Positions 37,461-50,854 of a DNA stretch of 64,000 nucleotides are shown piece by piece. Below the pieces are notes generated by a model. It did not search any database and had not been told where the DNA came from. It saw only the letters and a list, made by a program, of their open reading frames with translations. The position numbers were made by a program, and so were the translations under genes. Position 1 is the first letter of the stretch. Each line of letters begins with the position of its first letter. Origin of the DNA: Tamarix chinensis (lineage: Eukaryota > Streptophyta > Magnoliopsida > Caryophyllales > Tamaricaceae); the NCBI GenBank assembly GCA_030549775.1, contig CM060173.1:27036032-27100031 (forward strand), read 5' to 3'.

Positions 37461-38048
37461 GCATAAATAAAAGATTGAAATATGGTATATCTAATAAAAG
37501 ACCTGGAATCAATAATTATCTTGCATTCTTTTATTTACACAGGTATGATTTTCTTATGAGAATTCTTGTAACCCTACTTAACTGTACCGTTATCTTACTC
37601 GGTATATAACATACTGATTGGCCATTTCATGGATGCTTCTCAATCCAACGAGTAGACAACCCAGATGTATTTGTGCAGGGTGATGATGACAAGTTGGATG
37701 AATTCGTAGCCTTTGAGGATATATATCTAGAGGAGTGATTTCTTTCGTTATCTGAATGATAGTTTTACCCGAATACTCTTTTTGGACTCTTAGTTCCATG
37801 GGATCCCTTTTGTTATATTTTGATATTATAATCAGATTTGATCTCTAAATGTTTATTTGATGTTATTAAAAGTTATCTCGTTTCTTACTATTATGTTTTA
37901 AATTTTATAATTATTTTGCCTAGTGATTAATATAAATATGGTGGGATAGGCCAAACTTATATCAATTATAATGGTAACACCCAACTATTTGATTTTATGC
38001 TTCCACTTGAAATGAAATTTTTTAGTAGTAAATTTTGGGTTGTTACAG

Positions 38049-41000
38049 TATTATTCAAATCAAATACCATTATATGCCTTTTTCTTTAACTTTTTTTCTA
38101 CAAAAATATCACATATAAATTTTGCATTAATGCTTTTGTTTTTTTTTTATGTCATTTGTTTCTTATTTTGCATCTATCATGTTGAGTGTTTGTTATAAAT
38201 GCTTATTTTGTCAGTTACTTACTCCTTTATGTTCAATCACAAATTTATATTTAATTCACGTATCAAAATTTTTAGGAACTATCTAACCCTCAACACATTC
38301 AACAAAACAACCTATATGAAATGAACTTTCCCCATTATCTTGTTGGACATTTAAAAAGTTGTTAGAATTTTAAGAATCATTTACTTACTCAGTTTTTCTT
38401 TAGGTCAAGATTCTAGTGATCACACTCCAATGTAGGGCTCCATTTCATTTATAGCTTATAATATATAGTACAATACAACATAAAAGTTTTTATTATCTCT
38501 ATAATGCATAAGGAATATAGTTTCAAATTTATCAAACAAGGAACATTTAGGCACCCTTTCTCTTTAAATACCTTTTTGATGCATCAACTAAAGAGGGAAA
38601 ATGAAAGAATAATAACTTTCATGAAAATCAAAATTTTCTTTCATTCTATGATCTCATAATTAGTTTTAGAGAACAATCATATTTTGTTTTAAATGATATT
38701 TTCAATGTCATATAGTCAATAATTTCATCCCTTTAAGTTTTCATGCTAATGAAAGTTAGGCAATAATGACCACTCCTCAAAATGGGAAAATGGTATAAGA
38801 AATCATGATAAACATTAGCTTAATTATATTATAAGAAAAACCACTTATGATATAAAAAAATATGAAATAATACCGAGTCGGTATATGTTAGAGTGTTTTT
38901 ATTGTAGCATGCCTAAAATTAGCGATTGGTTTATCCACAAAAATTATTGATGTCTTTTAAGAAGAATGAATTTAGTTATTGAAAAACAAATTTAACCCCA
39001 ACAAAGACAATCAAAATCAAGAGAATCAACAATTATCAAAAGCCATGTGGTTTCACATAAGATCCCTATAAACTCTTTTCCAATTGTTATTCTAGAGGGG
39101 GTCATTGATGTTTATGTTAAGGAGCATTGTTTATCGGCTACATTATTTTTGCATCCCTTCTATTCTTTGATTTCCAATTCAAACTCCTTGAACAATAAAG
39201 ACCTAGTGAAATATCATGGGCTTATCATATTTCTTAGAAAACAAGTATTTCAATTCAGAGTAAGCAGTGTAAATAATAACTTTATTCAACAAAAGATAAG
39301 AATTAACCTCATAAAATGCTAACACTATTGCTAGAAGTTCCTTTTCAATGCTAGCATAATTTTGTTGAGTAAGATTAAGCACTATACTTGCATAATAAAT
39401 AGTGAGAAAAGGATTTTTTTTTTACCCAACGTTGATTATATAACTAAATCACTTGTATTACATATATGATCAAATGAAATGCTCCAACAATTAAATTTTA
39501 TTATAGGTGTATTAATAAATTTCCTTTCAAAGTGTTAAAAAGAGAAAAACACTCATAAGAGAAAATGTATGGAGAATATTTATTTAGTAAATCACACAAG
39601 GGTTTTACTATTTTTGATTGTTGAATTTTAGTAAACCTCCTATAGAAACTCTCCTAACACCTTTGACCATAGCAAGAAAGGAAAGCTTCTCGGTAACTTC
39701 AAATGTTTCTTAATCTACCTCAATTTTCATGAGAAATTATATCCCCCAAGACTATGCCTTCTTGCATCATGAAATAATATTTCTCGTTTTTTAACATCAG
39801 ATTAGTCTTCTCGCATCTTTTTAGAACTTCAACTCAAGTTATGAAAACACATATCAAAAGAAGACTCAAAGTTAGAGAAATAACCCATAAATATTTATAG
39901 GAAATCCTCAACCATGTCATGAAAAACAACCATCATACATCTCTAAAAGGTAGCAAAGTGTCACACAAGCCAAAAGGTATTATGAGGACAAGCAGAAATG
40001 GTCTTTTTTGATATTCATGTATTATAGATATTTAGATATACCCAAAATATCTATCTAGAAAATAATAATACTCATGGCCTATTAATCTCTCTAAAATTTA
40101 GTCCATAAAAAGGAGGCACCTGTCAATTTTAGATAATTCATACAAACATTTCATCTAACGAATATCCTCATAGAAATCATTTATTTTATTTTTATTTTTG
40201 AATGACAACCATGTGCCCTTCTTTAGGACTATCTAGACTTAAAAACCCATGTACTATTAAAAATAAGATAAATAACCCTTACATCAAGCAGTTTAATTAC
40301 CTCCTTTTTATCTCTTCTTATATTATTGGTTTGACTCATCTTTGTAGTTGCACAACTAATTTGAAATTCTCCTCCATCAAATTTTATTGCATGTATACCA
40401 ATGTACTAATTCCTTTGAGGTACATAATGATCCATCCAAAATCTTTCTTGTGCTCCTTTAGTATTATTACCAACTTCTCTTCCATTAACTTAAGAAATAC
40501 TAACAAAATATATGAAAGGAACAATCTAAGAGCTTGTACTTTTAATAAGAACAGAGTTTCACCTCTAGTAGCATCTATAATTGAATGATTAGTAGAAGAT
40601 AAACCATTATAAAATGTCTAAATTTGTAACTGAACATGTAAATTGTGATGAGGACACTTTCTAGGTAACTACTTAAATCCCATGACTCATATAAGAACTC
40701 TAAGTCGCATTAGACAAACATATTTATATCATTTATTATCTTAGTTGTTTTAGAAGGTGGAAATTTTTTAGCTAAGATTGTCTTATCCATTTCATCCCAT
40801 GTAGTTAGAAACAAATGGAAAAAAATGCAACCAATTTTCAACTATATTTGAAAGAGAAAAAGAAAACACTCTTAATCAAATGGCATCGTTAATAATGCCA
40901 TTTTACCTAAAAATTTCACAATCTCTAATAAAGTAGCAATATGGGCATTGGGATCGTCATTAGGCAAATATCAAGTATATAATAGTTTGAATCATATTTA

Positions 41001-41394
41001 TTATTATAGTTTTGATCTTGAAATTGTTGGTCTAGATGGTTGCTCTCATTATTCTAGACACCGAGCTATCTACACTCAATGTAGCATAATCTTCTAGAGA
41101 TCTATTATGGGGATTTTATTGGTTCCTCCATTTCTAGCCATCTTATATTTACTTGTATAAAGACTTTGTAATTGATGGAATGTTATTTGGATCTCCTAAT
41201 CAAATGGTGCTAGTTTGCCTCTGCTAGCACAACTCTTGCCATAGCTCACATACAACATATTATCAACCACTAGAACCAAGATTATATAAAGAAGTAATAA
41301 TAAAATAAGATATGAGAAATAAAAAATATATATAAATCATAGTAAGTCTTTGGAATTCTAATGTCACTCGTTGCTAGCCCCCATAATGGTACTA
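38049..41394 (-). mobile_element. Athila-type Ty3/gypsy retrotransposon relic (internal region)
   Basis: Minus-strand gag and pol traces lie between LTR-B and a tRNA-Asp-type primer site. The site (41377-41394, CCCCCATAATGGTACTA-like on the plus strand) differs from the family's TGGCGCCGTTGCCGGGG inverse mainly by C-to-T and G-to-A changes, as expected after cytosine methylation. The 3' part (38049-39130) has no readable integrase; a segment near 39015-39135 recurs at 58176-58285. Tat/Athila/Ogre clade placement rests on the gag and RT motifs. Confidence 0.75.
39170..40975 (-). pseudogene. Athila-type gag-RT-RNase H relic
   Basis: On the minus strand, gag begins near 40970 (LPNDDPNAHIATLLEIVKF), continues with TTWDEMDKTILAKKFPPSKT near 40770 and ends near 40555. 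It passes almost directly into the pol segment before RT (KEVIKLLDVRVIYLIFNSTW, about 40250-40310). RT follows with LERLIGHEYYYFLDRYFGY (about 40050-40110), PFGLC (39965-39980), KRCEKTNLMLKNEKYYFM (about 39760) and FYRRFTKI (about 39630). RNase H is seen as QNYASIEKELLAIVLAF (39328-39375). Many stops and frameshifts; the protease region between gag and RT is missing. The product would have served element replication; nothing functional remains. Confidence 0.8.
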
Positions 41395-42331
41395 AAAACT
41401 TGATCGACTCAATCCACAAGCATATAAACTTAGAGTAGTAATCAATCCACTAGAGATAAAGTGTTGATAAGACTAACTATGTCTAGATGACCGAAAAACT
41501 AATATGATTAATTATTTGTGGAATTTTAAGTGAAAGAGAAGTGGAATAATTACTTAGAAATTTATCCTACAATGAAAAATCGTTATGGTTTTGCTAATTT
41601 ATTTGGTATTATGGTACTATTGTCAAACCTAATTTTATTCCATAAAATATGTGTCAATGGTAATAAACAATAGCTATGTTTTCTTAAGCCCCATAATGTA
41701 ATCATTAATTACAAACTAAACTATCTCTAGCTTGAATTTATATAATTAATCATGTAATATTACTAAAAATCCTCCCCTAAATGTTATATAGATTGAATTA
41801 ACATACTTGGACTTATTGACGCAATTGCTAGTTGAACTACTAGATCTAACACCAAATTATCTGTCAATTTCAATAGTATTTCTCAATTTGTTGACCAAAA
41901 GACAATCACACTTTTCATTACAAAAATAACAATGCAATAACACAACACACAATAGATTACTACATTAGATAAGAGTATAAATTAAGGCATATAAATTGGA
42001 GAAAATCCTTTACTGTAGCATAATTATTTTAGTTTAGTATGTTACTAGAAAATATAACAATAAATGAGAGGAAATAATAATAACATGTAGCATATAGTAG
42101 AAGAATGCACCTCTAAACTTGACTCATTAATCTCTTAGTGATCCTCCGACTTACAAATTAGGAAAAAAATAAATATGGAAAGGATGGAAAAGAGAAAGGG
42201 CTCGCTCTATTTTTCTTCTATTGAATACTCTTTCTAAAAAAAGGAAAGAATGTCACCCCCTCAATATATCTTATCTTTTGTGGAGAAAACCCAATCAACT
42301 TGATGACTAAAAGATGAGCACATGTTGTGCA
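41395..42331 (-). mobile_element. Probable 5' LTR of the Athila relic
   Basis: Non-coding, starts 'aaaacttgatcgactcaatccacaag' directly beyond the primer-binding site, as LTRs of this clade do. The outer end is not identifiable; LTR-F begins at 42332. No second LTR copy is seen, so the assignment rests on position. Confidence 0.5.
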
Positions 42332-42427
42332 TGTAATACCCTATTTCTATAAACCTTAATTTAAAATTTGATTATTATGTGTAATTACTTATAAAATTAT
42401 TGAGGTTGGATGTTCTACTATTACGTG

Positions 42428-42490
42428 TATTATTATTACTACTACTACTACTACTACTCCTACTACTACTATTACTATTATTATTATTTT
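42428..42490. repeat. (ATT/ACT)n triplet repeat
   Basis: Runs of ATT and ACT triplets with one CTC interruption. Confidence 0.9.
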
Positions 42491-42689
42491 GTGTTAATAA
42501 TCTAGAGTAGGAGATTAAAATTTAAAGGAAAGAGAACAACAACAACAACGATGATGATGATGGTATATTAATCGGGTAGGATCTTCAATATTTAATAACC
42601 TCTTAAATTTAATTATATTATTCATTTATTTGATTATTAAAACTAAACTTTCCCCTTTTATCATTTTTTCCTAAACATGAAACCCCCAT

Positions 42690-43620
42690 CCAAACACCCT
42701 CCTCTATGCAAAATTCCCTTCCCATCCCTTGTCATCCTACCAAACATTACCTAACCCTACACAACCCTACCTTCAACTAGCCCCTTACCAAATGCGTCTT
42801 TGTCCTTCTATGCCCCTACCTAATTTTTTCATCCCCTCACCATCTCAGCTTGTAACTAATTTCTTTCATTTATTCCTCTTGTTATTTATACTCCTTTCTT
42901 CTTCTAGCACAACCCTACCCAATTGCTTCATCCTATCCTCATCCCCCGACTTTGCTTGTCTATTTGCATGTGACAAACACACCCTCACCACCTACCAACC
43001 TACCTTGTTCCATCATCTACCTGACTTGCTTGACTAGCCTCTTTTATTTCCTTTCCTATTTATCTTTTTTATCATAATAATGCTCACACAAATTATTACT
43101 TTTCTTTCTCTTATTTCCTCATTCAGTTACTGAATCGAACATTCTCCTTTGTCTTCTTTTTTTTCTTTCTAACCATCTTCAATCCTTCATTTTTAATCCT
43201 CTTCCTCTATTTTGTTTCGTCTACTACCATACCTTACATCCTTATTTTCTACTCATTTCCTTATGTTTTGCACCATCTCATTCTACCAGCTCAACCACTA
43301 AGCTTTTTATCAATCATCACCAGCATCATCATCCTCTTTTTTTTTTCTTTTCTTACCACATCAACAATGCCCTATTTGAGTATACCACTATTCAAGCTAG
43401 CACCACCACCTCTTTGATCCACCTTACATAAGCTACCTTCCAACACCACCCTCCCTTACCTTCATAATCAACCACCACCTTTCCATGATTGAGCCATGCC
43501 ATCATCATCCCCTATTGATTTGCCAAATAGCTCAACCAAGCTCCTCCAATCAACATCATTCTAGTAGCCAGCCACCACTAAGCCTTCAAATAGCCAAACC
43601 CTTGCTTACATCGAACGTGA
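42690..43620 (+). other. Pyrimidine-rich block of LTR-F
   Basis: C/T-dominated DNA rich in 'caccac/cttcc' words, equivalent to 7200-8060 (LTR-A), 35623-36240 (LTR-B) and 46000-47000 (LTR-G). The open frame at 42729-43037 reflects this composition. Confidence 0.6.
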
Positions 43621-43755
43621 GTCATGGTTGGTCTTCCTTTTATATGTAGTGCATGGTTGTTCCATGCATCCACAACCTTTAACTTTAAATTCTCTGATTT
43701 TCACCTTTTTTTCCTATAAAATTTTAGCTAATTATTTGATCATGGTATAGATACT

Positions 43756-43776
43756 AATATATATATATATATATAC
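43756..43776. repeat. (TA)n microsatellite
   Basis: About ten TA units in LTR-F. Confidence 0.9.
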
Positions 43777-44994
43777 ATAGACACTTGTACATTGTGTAGG
43801 TTGTGTTGTTGGTTTTAGGTAATCATAATCTTACTTAAGGTGACTTTGGAAGAAGTATTTTTGGGTACCATTTATGTGGCTTGGAAGTAAATCCAACTAC
43901 TCTATAGATGATAGAAATTTAGGTGTAAATATTATAGGTTTAGTTCTAGAACGAAATCATGATAGGTTGACATTATCAAAAAAATTCATATTTTAGTTAT
44001 AAAATGAAATCATATGATATTACATTTCTATGTAATATTTTATGACGCATAAAATAATATATATTCCTATGTAGAAATAAATTATCATGTATGCCTTGAT
44101 AGAATTTTAACTATGAGGACGTATGCATGTACCTGTATATAAATTATGGCTAGAATTAATATGCACATATCCTGTTAGGGTTTAATTAGAATTTTTATGT
44201 TTCTATAAGCTTGACATACTTATGATTTTAATAATTTCCTTATATATTTTATATAGATTTGGATGCATAGTAGGTTTTTTAAAGCATAATTAAGAATATA
44301 TTTGTTTTATGAGCGTAAGTAGAATTATAAAGTTTTATATACCATGATTCATAAATAGGATTATTGTGTGAAATTAGCATGAAGATTATAATTATTTAGA
44401 AATGTATGCTAGGATTTTATGATTGTTATGTTATGTTCATAATTAGGGGCAATATGATATTTTGTCACAACATGGAATTTCTATTTTCAATTACTATATT
44501 TTAACATTTTTCATGAAATATAGTACAAAGATGTAGATATGGTATAAAATTTGATAAAAAGTGGTAACTAGGGATTTGGAGCAAATTTTTGGTCATTTTG
44601 ATTAAAAAAAGTTCCTCAAGGTGAATAATTGGACTAAGTTGACCTTAATAGGTGTTTAGTTTGACCTGAGTGTTGACTTTGACTTGGCTCAATTTGTTAA
44701 CCTTTAGGTTGAGTTGAATAATTGAAAATAAAGGAAAATTGGTTAAGTATGGAAGTGATAATTGTTGTGCATTATGTGACATTTATGATCACCTCATAAA
44801 ATATTTAATATTTAAAGTGGAAGACCTTGAGTTTGGAATTGGTGGCTCCTTGAGGATAGCTACCCTAAAGACAAGATTTATCCTTTGATTTGATTTGTTT
44901 TATTGGTGTGTCATTGTGCCCTAGCAAGTCCCTATATCTACTCTACTTAGTTCCCTAAACTTATAAAGGGGCATTGATATTTAAGAATTAGGTT

Positions 44995-45275
44995 ACCCGG
45001 TAGGAACAAAGGTATTGCGTTGCCTTATTTCGCTAACAAAGTTTATGTGAGTGTCACTGGGTTATATAGTCCAAGGGTATTATGTTACCTATTTGCATTA
45101 GTATGACTAGATGTATGTTAGTGTCCGTGGGATCTAAGGCACAAGGGTATTGTGTTGCCTGTGTGCACTAATACGACGAGGTATATGCAGTGTATCTAGG
45201 TTATAAGACATAAGGGTATTGTGTTACCTATGTGCATCAATATTACTAGGTGTTCATCAATATCCTCAAGTTGAT
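44995..45275 (+). repeat. 65-70-bp minisatellite of LTR-F
   Basis: Four units with AAGGGTATTRTGTTRCC at about 45008, 45073, 45143 and 45212, then 'tgcayyaatayrac-aggt' and 'gtgtccctggg' blocks. Diverged equivalents occur in LTR-G near 48470-48590. Confidence 0.85.
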
Positions 45276-46149
45276 ATGATCTCCCCTCAAGTAAATTAAA
45301 TAATCAAGAAGTAATGTTATTTAATGACCTTAGTATGTATTAGATTGTTAGTTCAGTAGTTGCATATGTGCCCTACTTTTAGTTTTGGAATTGATTTGGT
45401 TGGTAGGTCAATAGAGCCCTATTGTACTACCTTTTTGTACATGAGTTATGACATGGTTATTATGTGTGATTGAGATAGATGTGAATTGGTTAAGTATGTT
45501 GGTTGTTGAGCATAAGTCTTTGACATCATATATGTTATAGCATGTTATTTGTATCTTATTATCGCATGAGTCTTTACATTTTAAGTATATATTATGGTTA
45601 TAAAATGTTTATGTGCAATGTAGGCATGCTACCTCTTCAGAGGAATTGTAATTTACTCAATACGAGTAAGTTGTGATGACATTATTTGTAACACCTCAAA
45701 ATTTTATAACCTTTACTTTTGGTTGTTTAGCCTTTATTTAATATATATAGATTCTTAAATAACATGCTTAAATAATTTTATAACCTTTGCTTAAATAACC
45801 TCAAAAAACTAACCCTTAAGCCTTGGCCTAATATTTTCATTTTTAACCTTTTGCCTATAACCAAATTGATTCTTAAATAATTTTCTAAATTAATAATTTA
45901 CTTGTTTTCCTTTTATTAAACCTATCTTAAATTGGTTTATTTTTTCAATTTTTTTTCCTAATTAGTATCCTAATCTAACTAAATTAAACCTAAAACAACA
46001 ATAAGATAATACTATCCTACCCCTACCATTTTACCCCTCATGATTATCCCTTGTTTTCCCTCCACCAAACACTCTCATGTATCCCACTTATTCTCACGCC
46101 ACTTACCCACACACACCTTCTATTGAACCAACACCATCATCACCTCTTA

Positions 46150-46193
46150 CCTCTACATATACATATATACATACATATATACATACATACACT
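46150..46193. repeat. (CATA)n-type simple repeat
   Basis: CATA and CATATA units inside the pyrimidine-rich block of LTR-G. Confidence 0.85.
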
Positions 46194-47240
46194 CCTTCCC
46201 TCCCTATTTTTGTTCAAACTCAACCCTCTACTCCCTCTTCATTTCTAACTGAATTCTACTTCTAAAAAAGCCACCTGAACTCCCTTTACTTCCTTCCTAT
46301 CTAACTAAACCAAACAACCCCTCATTTGCACTCCTACCTATCCCTATCTACATCACCCAACCACCACTCCCCTATAGTCTCTTCCCGTGTCCTTCTCTAC
46401 CATCCATGCCTCATAATCACCATCACAATTGCCATCAAAACCCACCATCATTTTTCTCGCACAACCTATGCCCTAGCTACACGCCATGCTCGTGTTTCCC
46501 TCTTGTACACCCCAGCCTTTGCCTCCCTCAACCACTATCCATTTTTCTCCCCCAAGACCCCAACCACCACTTCATCCTTCCTCTTCACCTTGAGGCCCAT
46601 CGCCAACCCTAACCACTACCCCTCTTCTCCCCTACACCAACCCTACTTGCTAGCTCCTACCTAGCACCGATCGCTCCCGCCATTACACCCCTTGGCAAAG
46701 GCATTAGTTATCATTGCTCCCCCATTTGCTTTGGTGCCCTCTATTGTAGCTCCTCCTTAACCACACCACCTTCTCCTTCACCCCTTCCCACCACTATCCT
46801 ACCTTAACCTCACCCGCATCCTTTCCATCTCCTACCCACCTTTGCTTATTCAAACCTCCATCACAACTAGCACTACCCAACCCCTCCCTTCCACCCTACA
46901 TTCCAATTTGGTTACCACCCTCATTCACCATCCTTCCTCTTTTCCCTATGTCACCCCAACTTTCCTTACCACACCACAACCAGCCAGCTAACACCCCTCT
47001 TATGCACGAGTCACGTTTCCCATGCAATATGAGTTTAGTCATTGTTGTTTTTCCCAATTAAGGTATTTTGGTAAATTTTGTTCGATAAAATATATAAATA
47101 AAAATTATCATTTTAGTGGTTAAAAATTAATATGGTTAATATGGCATTATTTTTAGGTATAAAAGTTTGATTAGCAAATCCTAATAATTTTATTAGGTTA
47201 CCAATAAATTTATGCTTTATTAGAAATCTAGTAACTATTA

Positions 47241-47600
47241 TACTTTACTAAAATATTAAGTATCACATGATAGCATATTAGGGTTTTGAGGTATAAATCG
47301 TGTTAAGTATGTTTGCTATATGGTAACTTTTATGCTTTACTAAAATATTAAATACCACTCAATAGCAAACTAGGGTTTCGAGGTACAAACCATGTTAAAT
47401 TATGTTTACTATATGATAACTCTTATACTTTACTAAAATGTGAAGTATCGTATAACAACACATTAGGGTTTTGAGGTACAAGTCATGTTAATTATGTTTT
47501 TTATATGGTAATCCTTATACTTCACTAAAATGATATATATTACATGATAACACATTAGTGTTTAGTGTATAAATTATGTTATGCATGATTATTTACATTG
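47241..47600 (+). repeat. 92-bp tandem array, four copies
   Basis: Units start TACTTTACTAAAATATTAAG or variants at 47241, 47333, 47425 and 47517, exactly 92 bp apart, each with 'cattagggttttgaggta' and 'tatatggtaact' blocks. Seen only in LTR-G. Confidence 0.9.
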
Positions 47601-49482
47601 GTATTATTTAATTATTATTGTTAGCATGACAATTAAAATAAGGGATCATGTTATTTTATGTAACATATTATGGGTACAAGATTAAGTTAAAATGGTCTTA
47701 ATGTTGGAAAAATATTTTGTATGATATGTACATGTAAAATGATAGGTTGGCATGTTTAGATGTATTTGTACCATAATTATTACTATTGTGTGCCTTAGGG
47801 GTAATTTTGTTATTTTTAAGCATACCATGTTATTTGTGTTTATAAGAAGGCCTAATGTGTATTATATATTAGCAAACATGAGATTTTATGATTCTTGATG
47901 GATTAGATATGCATGTTAGAATTTTATGTGTAAAATCAAGTATAAGGGCAAAGTGATCATTTGGCATGGTTGATAATGTAATTTTATGATAAATGATTTA
48001 ATTATTATGCTTTAGCCTTTTGTGAAAAATTAATAAATAAAATGGATTCAGTATTTGAAATGAATGATAATGTGGCAATTATGGCCCCAATGACATTTCG
48101 GTCATTTATGACCAAATACACCCAAATGTGAATAATTAAAACTAGGATGGCCTTAGTAGACATTGAGTTGACTTTGGTGTTAACATTGTTTATGGTCATC
48201 TTGAATGAATGGAAAATGAGTAAAAATGTTTAAGTATAGACACTTGATCTTTGTGATTGCATGGTCACCTTAATAAAATATTAATATTTAAAGTGAAAGA
48301 CATCATGATTAGGTGACTCTTTAGTAGTATTTATCCTAAATATATGGTTTAGCCCATGGTTGATTATGAATTTTTGCTAGTGTACCTTATTGCCCTAAAT
48401 AGCCTTTTTATCTTACTCTATTTAACTCTACAAACTTATAGAGGGTATGCGTACTTATATATTAGGTGTCCTCATCATTAGAGTACTATGTCTCCTTTGT
48501 GTGATAGTATGACTAGGGTACCTTTGTGTTATTAGGTTGATAGTAAATATGACTAGAGTACCTTAGTATCTTTAGATTGATATGATCTCTCCTTAAGTAA
48601 ATAAAATAGAAAGTATTATTATTGGATTGGATTGGTAGTAGCCTTTGTAACTACACGTGGTTTGGTAACCTTCATGCCCACCTGTGATGTTATGAATATT
48701 TTTATTGGTCATGTGACTGTGAGCTCTACCTATGATGTTATAGGATTTATTAGTATTGATAATGAGGTATGTGATATGTTGTGATTGTTGTGGTTATTGG
48801 GTTAAGGTTGGTTCTAGTCATTACTTCAAATAGCATCCTTTGGATGTTCAATCGGTAAGTATCAATATGTTCTATATGAATGAGTATAAGTAATATGTGG
48901 TCTTTGTAATATTCGGTTATCTAATATGATTATCATATATATATCGTCATATGTATATTTTGATGTTTATACCTTGTATTGTTATGATGCATGTTATGCA
49001 TTCCATGTTGGTTTTTCATATTACTTTTGTATAATAGGTTATTCCCTTTTCATGGGCCCTTATCTATTCAATAGGCGGTGATCTTTGTAAGTTAGCTTAT
49101 AAGTTCAATCGAAGGCTAGTGTTTTGGGTTGAGAGTAGGAGTATCCTATGTTCTTTTTGGTATCTTTGATTTCATTTATGCTTTGACACTTATGTGCTCA
49201 TGTACTTTCTCTCATTTGATTTTGTAAACCACTAAAATTATGTTTATTCAGAATGATATCAATATGTGTGTTCTCTTTATTCTAATCTTATAATTTTATT
49301 ATTAATTTAAGCGAAGTAAAAATTTTAGCCTTAGTACTTGGTATGAGAATGGTAGAGAAAACTAGACTTGTACAAAGTGTGGTGGCAATAACCTGTGTTT
49401 TTATTATTTTAGCTTCCATAATTAGATTTTTAAAATGAAATTTTCAAATCTTAAAAATGGGGGTGATATACTAACATTCAAG

Positions 49483-50225
49483 TTGTTGCATATTTTAATG
49501 GCAGCTTTGGTTCGAGTTAGAGAGTTAGGGTTAAATATGATGTCTCTTGTTATGGTTTTATGTTTTGTTCTTGAGGTCTCTTTTGAGACTTCAAGTGTTG
49601 TAAAACCCTTTTTAATGTATTCAAAATCTCTCAATATCACTTCTATTTTTTTCTTTTGGATTTGGTATGAACTGTAGGTTAGGTGTTTCCCATACCTAAT
49701 CTTCATATTTTAGTTGTTTTAGCTTTATGAGTTTTGACTGGATATTTGAGTACAACGTAACATTGTGTTGATTTATGCAATTGGAGAATTTTAGCGTAGT
49801 ATGGTGTTTTATATGAGAACCATGGGTGTATTGTGTTTCTGAGATAAACTTTTGATATGTTTTGGGCAAAAGTTGAAAGTAAGAAACTAAACACAGGAGT
49901 CTTGTGTTACCTAAATATGAACCATATTTTTCCTTTTTTCCAAAACATATTATTTTGCTCTGTAGGATTTTTTTTCTATAAAAGGAGACATGTTTAAACC
50001 TTAGCCATCAATAGTCATGTATCCCAACTTCTTCTTCTTCTCTATAGAATCTTCCATTTAAAGAGAATTTTATATTTATGTAATTCATTGATTGATTAGT
50101 TTAATCATCCTCTAGTTACATAAGAATACGAATAAAGATCTCTAACTTTTCCTCAATTGTTTTGTTTTATATTTGAATTTTCAATTATGCATAATATTGT
50201 TAATTCTAATTTGGTTTTGATCTCT
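49483..50225 (+). mobile_element. Possible copia-like LTR with primer site
   Basis: Between LTR-G and the end of LTR-F. It has a strong TATA box (CTATAAAAGG, about 49977-49986), a CT-rich leader ('cttcttcttcttctct'), a polyadenylation-like 'aataaag' region near 50132, and then ATTTGGTTTTGATCTC (about 50209-50224), like a decayed ATTTGGTATCAGAGC primer site. The left boundary is a guess and no gag-pol follows. Confidence 0.35.
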
Positions 50226-50767
50226 CTCACTCCACACTAATTCCAAAGTAGGCCTCAAAACTAATACAAGTTAGATATTTATCCTACCTCTCTATGTGTT
50301 GATTGTAGCATAACACCCGATATTTTTTATATTTACTTCCGCTAAAACTAAAATTTTAATAACTATATTTTGGGGTGTTATAGTGCCCATGAAGAGGGGT
50401 AAGTCTTAGTCACTTATTACTCTTAAAACACCTACAATGTTAGAGATTATGGGACAAGAAGTCTATCCTCTATTTTGTCTTTCCATGAAACACCCTAAAT
50501 TTTTTATCACTCTTTTTTTTTAATTTATTTGTTGGAGCATTTAAAATTTAAAACATTATGTGGCCTTATCTTTCTTATATTAAATTCAAGGCTAAAACAT
50601 TAACCACAAGACAAAATAGTAAAATCATAATCCCAATGATTGATATAATTTATAAGATATTAAAGGACTACATCCATTGCAAACAATAATAGAAATATAC
50701 CACCAAAATTATCATAAAAAGTAGAGCACCACTATAAATATATGAGGCATTAAGCTTAACATCCAAG

Positions 50768-50852
<85 letters not shown>
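50768..50852. repeat. Long (AAT)n microsatellite
   Basis: About 28 uninterrupted AAT units, the longest simple repeat in the window. Confidence 0.97.

Positions 50853-50854
<2 letters not shown>

Larger units (their letters stand above)
29910..38048 (+). mobile_element. LTR-B: giant solo LTR, interrupted by a composite insertion
   Basis: Starts TGTAATACCCCAAAATTTAC at 29910 and ends TTTTGGGTTGTTACA at 38048; the perfect TSD GTATT flanks it (29905-29909 and 38049-38053). Removing the insertion 30339-35622 leaves about 2.86 kb. Its pyrimidine-rich block is cut in two by the insertion (30150-30338 and 35623-36240), and the minisatellite is at 37025-37460. No internal retroelement domain. Confidence 0.85.
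45687..49470 (+). mobile_element. LTR-G: giant LTR nested in LTR-F
   Basis: Starts TGTAACACCTCAAAATTTTA at 45687 and ends ATGGGGGTGATATA at 49470; 3784 bp. Flanking pentamers (TTATT, CTAAC) do not match, so the right-hand flank was probably rearranged or occupied by the next insertion. Contains a pyrimidine-rich block (46000-47000), a 92-bp tandem array and an eroded minisatellite. No internal domain. Confidence 0.65.
42332..50382 (+). mobile_element. LTR-F: giant LTR, interrupted by LTR-G and another LTR
   Basis: Starts TGTAATACCCTATTTCTAT at 42332 and ends ATTTTGGGGTGTTATA at 50382, with near-perfect TSD GTGCA/GTGCC (42327-42331 and 50383-50387). The left part 42332-45686 has an ATT/ACT triplet tract, a pyrimidine-rich block (42690-43620), a 65-70-bp minisatellite (44995-45275) and a terminal portion up to 45686, where LTR-G begins. 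The last ~100 bp resume before 50382. Confidence 0.65.

Noticed and set aside
40202..40588. 128-codon plus-strand open frame
   Set aside because: Antisense shadow of the Athila gag/RT relic, which shows recognisable family motifs on the minus strand.
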